NCBI GenBank assembly: GCA_019135895.1
Contig: JAGVVH010000154.1
Location: forward strand, 38,673 to 102,672
DNA length: 64,000 bases
DNA from: Bacteroidota bacterium
GTDB lineage: Bacteria > Bacteroidota > Bacteroidia > Bacteroidales > WCHB1-69
Direction of reading: 5' to 3'
The notes under the pieces were generated by a model, which saw only the letters and a list, made by a program, of their open reading frames with translations, made no database searches and was not told the DNA's origin. Of this stretch, positions 59,502 through 64,000 are shown piece by piece (the first letter of the stretch is position 1; every line of letters begins with the position of its first letter). Both the position numbers and the translations under genes were made by a program.

Positions 59502-60248
59502 ATGAATTGTAATAATATTTATCAACAAAAATTCAAAATTCTATCTTTCCTTATTGACAATAAATCACAATTAAAACCTTACTATTTATTGAGTTATTTG
59601 CAGGAAGTCGCTTGGGCACACGTAAATGAATACAACATTGGATGGGACTATCTCAATCATTGCAACAAGTTTTGGGCTATAATTCGTTACCATATTATTA
59701 TTGAACGAATGCCTAAATGGAATGAAGAAGTTATCCTGCAAACTTGGGGAAAACCCTATGGGAATCTTTTACAGCCACGTGATTTTGAGATGCTTGACAG
59801 CAACGAAAACATTATCATTAGAGCCACATCCTCTTGGGTTATTCTTGACAAAATAACTGGAAAACCACAAAAATTGGATGATTATAAATTTAAGTATTTC
59901 GAAAATAAAGAGAAGAATGCTATTTTTGAATGTGCTCCTAAAATTGAAAAAACAAACTTCTTCAATTCGCCTGTTATTAAACAAGTTGTTTATTCTGACC
60001 TTGACATCAATCAACATGTTAATAATGCACGCTATTTTCAATGGACAATGGATGAATTTTCTTCTGAATTCCACATGAAATATGAATTAAAAGAGATTTT
60101 TGTTAATTATATAGCCCAAGCAAAATCAGGAGAAAGTTATGCGGTAAATTATCAGGAAATAAAACCGGGAACTTTCAATACTCTAATATTTTCTCCTGAT
60201 GATAATAGAGAATTTTGCAGAATTAAAACAATTTGGAACCCAAAATAA
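59502..60248 (+). CDS. Acyl-ACP thioesterase
   Basis: A 248-residue protein with two hotdog domains, of the acyl-acyl carrier protein thioesterase family. Visible motifs are WAHVNEYNIGWDYLN and WAIIRYHIIIERMPKWNEEV in the first domain; the second domain has the catalytic Asn/His-type stretch SDLDINQHVNNARYFQW (family N-x-H-V-N-N). It releases fatty acids from ACP. I start at ATG 59502 because the -7 box lies just before it; the ORF is open for 49 more codons upstream without homology. It is convergent with hutI, 13 bases apart. Confidence 0.88.
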   Translation: MNCNNIYQQKFKILSFLIDNKSQLKPYYLLSYLQEVAWAHVNEYNIGWDYLNHCNKFWAIIRYHIIIERMPKWNEEVILQTWGKPYGNLLQPRDFEMLDSNENIIIRATSSWVILDKITGKPQKLDDYKFKYFENKEKNAIFECAPKIEKTNFFNSPVIKQVVYSDLDINQHVNNARYFQWTMDEFSSEFHMKYELKEIFVNYIAQAKSGESYAVNYQEIKPGTFNTLIFSPDDNREFCRIKTIWNPK

Positions 60249-60261
60249 AAAATACTTATCT

Positions 60262-61515
60262 TCAAAATTTTTTCCCATTGAGGAATACCTGTTCAACTTT
60301 ATTACTTCCATATGAATAGGGCATAAATTCCATTGTTGACAAATGTTTTGTAATATAAAAGTTCGCAATTTTACCTTTAGCAATGGAACCCAGAGAATCA
60401 CTCAAACCCATAGCATATGCAGTGTTGATAGTAGTTGCATTAAAAGCTTCTTCTGCAAACATTTTATATTTAATACAACCCAATGAAAGGATGAATTGCA
60501 TATTCCCTGATGGCGAAGAACCGGGATTGAAATCTGATGCCATTGCTATTGGAAGACCGGAATCAATCATCTTGCGGGCAGGTGCATATACCATTCCCAA
60601 AAAGAAAGCAGCTCCTGGCAAAAGTGTTGGCATCGTTTCACTTCTAAGTAAAGATTCAATCTCCTTTTCCCCTGTATATTCTAAATGATCAACAGACAAG
60701 GCATTATATTTCACTCCGGCCTGAATTCCACCTGAATAATCAAGCTCATTGGCATGAATTTTAGCACGCAGACCATATTTCATTCCTTGCATAAGTATCC
60801 TTTCAGTTTCTTCAACGGTAAAGAAGCCTTTGTCACAAAAAACATCTATAAAATCAGCTAGATCTTCTGCAGAAACCATGGGAATCATTTCATTGATAAT
60901 CAAATCAACATACTCTGATTGCTTTCCTTTATACTCCAATGGAATCGCATGTGCTCCTAAAAAAGTAGCTTTGATGGAAATGGGAGAACTATCTTTTAAA
61001 CGCCTGATAACACGCAACATCTTGATTTCATCCTCTGTTGTGAGACCATATCCGCTTTTTATTTCAATAGCCCCTGTCCCTAATGAAATGATTTCTTCAA
61101 TCCTCCCCGTGGCACTCTCATAAAGTTCTTCCTCACTTGTGTTGTGTAACAATAGTGATGAATTTAATATTCCTCCACCACGTTTCGCAATCTTCTCATA
61201 ACTAAGCCCTTTTATTTTATCGATATACTCAATTTCGCGACTCCCGGCATATACCAAATGAGTATGAGAATCACAAAAAGAAGGAAATACCATTTTCCCT
61301 GTTGCATCAATAATTTCGACTTTTTCTTTTATGCTATTTAACTTCTTTTCAGAAAAATCCTCCATCTTACCAAAATCAACAATGTATTTTCCTTCTGTAA
61401 TCAAATATGCATTTGAAATTGTATAAAAGTCTCTCATTTTCTCTCCAGCCCTCATTAATACAGGATTTATCTCAATTTGATTGAGTTGTTTTATATTTTT
61501 AATAAATAATGCCAT
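60262..61515 (-). CDS. hutI: Imidazolonepropionase
   Basis: Third enzyme of histidine degradation, opening imidazolonepropionate to formiminoglutamate. A 417-residue amidohydrolase with the metal motif DSHTHLVYAG, IEIKSGYGLTTEDEIKML, HANELDYSGG, and MASDFNPGSSPSGNMQF near the C-terminus. The start is the ATG at 61515 (MALFIKNIKQLNQI); a longer ORF of 24 residues overlaps the -7 box. The other hut genes are not adjacent. Confidence 0.95.
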   Translation of the reverse strand: MALFIKNIKQLNQIEINPVLMRAGEKMRDFYTISNAYLITEGKYIVDFGKMEDFSEKKLNSIKEKVEIIDATGKMVFPSFCDSHTHLVYAGSREIEYIDKIKGLSYEKIAKRGGGILNSSLLLHNTSEEELYESATGRIEEIISLGTGAIEIKSGYGLTTEDEIKMLRVIRRLKDSSPISIKATFLGAHAIPLEYKGKQSEYVDLIINEMIPMVSAEDLADFIDVFCDKGFFTVEETERILMQGMKYGLRAKIHANELDYSGGIQAGVKYNALSVDHLEYTGEKEIESLLRSETMPTLLPGAAFFLGMVYAPARKMIDSGLPIAMASDFNPGSSPSGNMQFILSLGCIKYKMFAEEAFNATTINTAYAMGLSDSLGSIAKGKIANFYITKHLSTMEFMPYSYGSNKVEQVFLNGKKF

Positions 61516-61532
61516 GAAATTTTTATTTTTTG

Positions 61533-61540
61533 CAAAAATA
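61533..61540 (-). promoter_or_regulatory. -7 promoter box for hutI
   Basis: TATTTTTG on the minus strand, 17 bases upstream of the ATG at 61515. It faces the plus-strand box at 61554-61561. Confidence 0.55.
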
Positions 61541-61553
61541 CAACGAAAATTAT

Positions 61554-61561
61554 TATCTTTG
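61554..61561 (+). promoter_or_regulatory. -7 promoter box for the C10 peptidase gene
   Basis: TATCTTTG followed by CATTT, 49 bases upstream of the ATG at 61611. Confidence 0.55.
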
Positions 61562-61610
61562 CATTTCTTATTTTTGAAAATTATCAATATTCAAAATTCC
61601 AAATTATTAA

Positions 61611-63713
61611 ATGAAAAAATTCCTCCTATTTTTGGTTCTATCAATTATCCCATCTTTAATTTTTTCAAAAAACATTGATTATCAAGACTTAATAAGATTT
61701 GGTCAAAATGCTTTTCAGCAAAGAATATCAAATGAAAATTCGTTTTATCAGGATCAAATTCAAATAAAAAAAGTAGATTTTCTTGTTGAAAATAGAGATA
61801 CTTTAATGGCTTTAATTAATTTTAGCAATGGTGGTTTTATTCTCTTAAGTGCTGATGACGCTGTATTTCCCGTTTTAGCATATTCTATTGATAATGAAAT
61901 TGATATAAATAATTTATCCCCCTCTGCCAATGATTGGATTAATATATACAAAGCTCAAATTTTAGAAATCAAAAGGCTTAATTGTTCGGCCGATGCATCA
62001 ACAGTTGATGCTTGGAAAAAAATCATGAATAATTCTCAAAAGAATTCTACTAGTATTATAGTAGAACCCTTATTAACAGCTAAATGGAATCAAACAAAAT
62101 ATTACAATCAATATTCTCCGGAAGATGAACTTTCGCCATCCGGATATGACGGAAAGGTTCCTAACGGATGCGTAGCTGTTGCTATGGCTATGATTATGTA
62201 TTATTATCGATTTCCGATTACTGGAGTTGGAAGTCATACTAATACAAGATCTAATTACAATAATTATTACGTTAACTTTGCCCAACAAGTATATAATTAT
62301 AATTTGATGGAGGATGAGTTGACTTCATACAATAACGAAGTGGCTAAATTGATTTTTCACTGTGCTACCAGTGTTGATATGATGTATGGTCCTGATGGAT
62401 CCGGAGCATTTAGTGAAGATGCAGCTTCTGCATTCAAGAATTTTTTCAAGTTCTCAAACTCTACTTCTATAATATACAGATCAAATTATTCCTCTTCTAA
62501 TTGGATTTCAATATTGTTTTCTGAACTAAACAATAAAAGACCCATGTACTATTCGGGCTGCAGCAATAACGGCTGCCATGCTTTCGTTTGTGATGGTTAT
62601 GATAGTGATAGCCTTATCCATTTAAACCTTGGTTGGGGAGGTTCCGGAAACGGTTATTATACAGTTAAAAATTTAAATAGCGGTGTGGCAGGATTTTACA
62701 GTAGTCAGGCCGTTATTAGAAATATTTATCCTGCAACTGATTATCCTACATTTTGCTCATCTACAACTACTATTGAAGGAGTGAGCGGAACCATTGAAGA
62801 TGGAAGTAATAGCCAAAATTATACAAATAATTGTAATTGCACCTATATTATTGCCCCCCCAGATGCTGCTTCTTTTTCTATTAATATTCAAAAAATTAAA
62901 ACTGAAATAAATAATGATACTCTCTCTTTTTGGATGGGAAATCCTGCTAATGGAAGATTAGTAGCTTCTTATTCAGGAAATTTAAGCAATGAGTATCTGT
63001 CTGTAATTAGTGACTCTTTATTTATAACTTTTAAAACTAACGGTTCTGTTACTGACGAGGGATGGAGACTAGATTTTTATGTTACTCAAAATGTTTCCAG
63101 CTGCCCAAGTATATTACTTTTGACTGATCAATCTGGAACTTTTGATGATGGAAGCGGAAATAGTGACTATTCTGCTAACTCTGAATGCTATTGGTTTATT
63201 AGACCGCAAAATGCAAGTGAAGTCTCGTATATAAATTTGTCTTTTCTCGATTTTGACATCAGTTCAGAAGACGAATTAAAAATTTTTGACACCTATTCTT
63301 CTCCTGTTCTTCTTGGAACTTACAGCGGAAATTCTAATCCGGGAAATACCACTTATTACACTAATAGGCTAAAAATTACTTTTAGGTCTGATAACTATTT
63401 ACAAAAAGGAGGTTTTACGGCTCATTGGGAAACTAATCTATCCGGTGTTGAAAATAATAATCAAACCAAGGGCTCTATTTTTCCCAATCCTACAGCTAAC
63501 TATTTTAAAATTCAATTACCTGAAAATTTTGGTACTTCTTGTGAAATTACAATTTTTGATATGTCAGGAAAAATTGTAAAACAAAAAAGTCTGAATTCAG
63601 GGTCATCACTATATCAAATTGATGTAACTTCTCTTTCGGAGGGATTTTATATGGTATTTGTTAAAAATCAATACGATCTTTTTTCTCATAAGTTGATAAT
63701 AAAAAAAGATTAA
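61611..63713 (+). CDS. Secreted C10 (streptopain-like) cysteine peptidase with CUB domains and T9SS sorting domain
   Basis: A 700-residue exported protease. Signal peptide MKKFLLFLVLSIIPSLIFS. A Spi-like propeptide covers ~20-150 (GGFILLSADDAVFPVLAYS). The catalytic Cys is in VPNGCVAVAMAMIMYYYRFP and the catalytic His in NGCHAFVCDGYDSD, followed by LNLGWGGSGNGYY. Two CUB-type domains follow (~380-495 and ~497-612; SGTIEDGSNSQNY, SGTFDDGSGNSDYSANSECYW). The C-terminus is a type A T9SS sorting domain (SIFPNPTANYFKI ... GFYMVFVKNQ ... KLIIKKD). Expected to be exported by T9SS and anchored or released at the surface. It is divergent from hutI. Confidence 0.93.
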   Translation: MKKFLLFLVLSIIPSLIFSKNIDYQDLIRFGQNAFQQRISNENSFYQDQIQIKKVDFLVENRDTLMALINFSNGGFILLSADDAVFPVLAYSIDNEIDINNLSPSANDWINIYKAQILEIKRLNCSADASTVDAWKKIMNNSQKNSTSIIVEPLLTAKWNQTKYYNQYSPEDELSPSGYDGKVPNGCVAVAMAMIMYYYRFPITGVGSHTNTRSNYNNYYVNFAQQVYNYNLMEDELTSYNNEVAKLIFHCATSVDMMYGPDGSGAFSEDAASAFKNFFKFSNSTSIIYRSNYSSSNWISILFSELNNKRPMYYSGCSNNGCHAFVCDGYDSDSLIHLNLGWGGSGNGYYTVKNLNSGVAGFYSSQAVIRNIYPATDYPTFCSSTTTIEGVSGTIEDGSNSQNYTNNCNCTYIIAPPDAASFSINIQKIKTEINNDTLSFWMGNPANGRLVASYSGNLSNEYLSVISDSLFITFKTNGSVTDEGWRLDFYVTQNVSSCPSILLLTDQSGTFDDGSGNSDYSANSECYWFIRPQNASEVSYINLSFLDFDISSEDELKIFDTYSSPVLLGTYSGNSNPGNTTYYTNRLKITFRSDNYLQKGGFTAHWETNLSGVENNNQTKGSIFPNPTANYFKIQLPENFGTSCEITIFDMSGKIVKQKSLNSGSSLYQIDVTSLSEGFYMVFVKNQYDLFSHKLIIKKD

Positions 63714-63767
63714 TATTTTATCGCCTTACTCTTTAACATTCTTAGGGTTTTTATTTCGCTTTAAACC

Positions 63768-63887
63768 TTAATCTATTACAATTATATTACTTTTTATTTC
63801 GGCATTCCGGCTCAATTCAATAAGCTGTCGGGTTTTATTCAACAATTGCAAAAGGATTGGTTTTTTCATTCCGATACGTTTAATTGC
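63768..63887 (-). pseudogene. Possible C-terminal fragment of a gene cut by the insertion sequence
   Basis: On the minus strand the frame is open from the IS boundary (63887) to TAA at 63768: AIKRIGMKKPILLQLLNKTR, then QLIELSRNAEIKSNIIVID. It looks like coding sequence without a proper start, as expected if the IS disrupted the gene. The same frame also stays open ~25 bases into the IS end, so chance or an IS-internal ORF remains possible. No family recognised. Confidence 0.25.
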
Positions 63888-63925
63888 GATACTATCCCAA
63901 AAAGTGTGTAAAACTCAAAGTTTAA

Positions 63926-63933
63926 TATTTTTG
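63926..63933 (+). promoter_or_regulatory. -7 promoter box for the IS ORF
   Basis: TATTTTTG followed by TAAAG, 26 bases upstream of the ATG at 63960. Confidence 0.45.
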
Positions 63934-63959
63934 TAAAGCAAAATAAAAAAACACAAACA

Positions 63960-64000
63960 ATGAATTTTACACAATCGCAAAATTACGAAATTTTAGAGAA
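63960..64000 (+). CDS. Start of a probable transposase gene (partial)
   Basis: ATG at 63960 opens MNFTQSQNYEILE and runs off the window end. Only 13 codons are visible, so the call depends on the IS-like terminal sequence and promoter just upstream. Confidence 0.45.
   Translation, partial: MNFTQSQNYEILE

Larger units (their letters stand above)
63888..64000 (+). mobile_element. Left end of an IS256-like insertion sequence, truncated by the window
   Basis: The sequence GATACTATCCCAAAAAGTGT then GTAAAACT resembles the terminal inverted repeat of IS256 (GAT...TGTGTAAAAGT). It is followed by a -7 box (63926-63933) and the start of an ORF at 63960, the layout of an IS end with its transposase. 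The right end is outside the window, so the family call rests on the terminal sequence only. Confidence 0.5.

Noticed and set aside
1..64000. CRISPR array or defence island
   Set aside because: No spaced direct repeats and no cas, restriction or other defence genes were found; recQ here is in an ordinary housekeeping context.

Overview
The window is AT-rich chromosomal DNA of a Bacteroidota bacterium, most likely in class Bacteroidia (order uncertain). The evidence is a fused SecDF, type IX secretion (T9SS) parts, an OmpA protein with TPR, PD40 and carboxypeptidase-regulatory modules, a GlsA/GlsB-type glycine-lipid pair, a DUF3109 protein, and many -7 boxes of the Bacteroidota form TAnnTTTG just upstream of genes. 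There is no rRNA, CRISPR array or prophage. Almost all of the sequence is coding and most genes are housekeeping.

Layout. 1-5.4 kb: a partial secreted subtilase, a dnaX gene split into two overlapping frames, queE, ychF and a frameshifted NifU-like gene. 5.6-5.9 kb: tRNA-Thr, tRNA-Tyr and tRNA-Gly in one minus-strand transcript with a terminator. 6-12.3 kb: mnmD-like methyltransferase, tex, an unknown envelope protein, gltX. 12.6-19.5 kb (minus): PorE-like OmpA protein, secDF, lptB, SRPBCC protein. 19.7-28.7 kb: T9SS plug protein, ROK kinase, tsaD, tamB, AI-2E-type permease. 28.8-36.2 kb: hldD, recQ with a short upstream ORF, Skp/OmpH-like protein, YwqK-like lipoprotein, tryptophanase, DUF3109, thpR. 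36.2-42.5 kb: a GH92 glycosidase, an orphan peptide-binding lipoprotein, a PHP phosphatase, an unknown lipoprotein. 42.5-50.7 kb: a GC-rich intergenic repeat, prfA, trxA, a POT transporter, EnvC-like protein, glsA-glsB, engB, a META-domain lipoprotein. 50.7-61.5 kb: histidine kinase, MoxR, SurA-like foldase, rpmH, trmH, HU, fmt, ribH, a TPR protein, a glycosyltransferase-like protein, an acyl-ACP thioesterase, hutI. 61.6-64 kb: a secreted C10 peptidase with CUB and T9SS sorting domains, then the left end of an insertion sequence cut by the window edge.

Envelope biogenesis is the main theme: SecDF, LptB, TamB, a SurA-like foldase, a Skp-like chaperone, EnvC, glycine-lipid synthesis, HldD, and T9SS parts with two likely secreted proteases (one with a visible T9SS sorting domain).

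The most notable observations are: dnaX needs a +1 frame change to make a full-length tau-like protein; the NifU-like gene is broken by a perfect 7-bp tandem duplication; the PorE-like protein carries an extra C-terminal domain resembling a retropepsin fold without its DTG motif; two diverged copies of a GC-rich intergenic repeat lie about 3.3 kb apart; and an IS end abuts an apparently truncated ORF. I found no clearly new multi-gene system. The -7 boxes were also used to correct several start codons.
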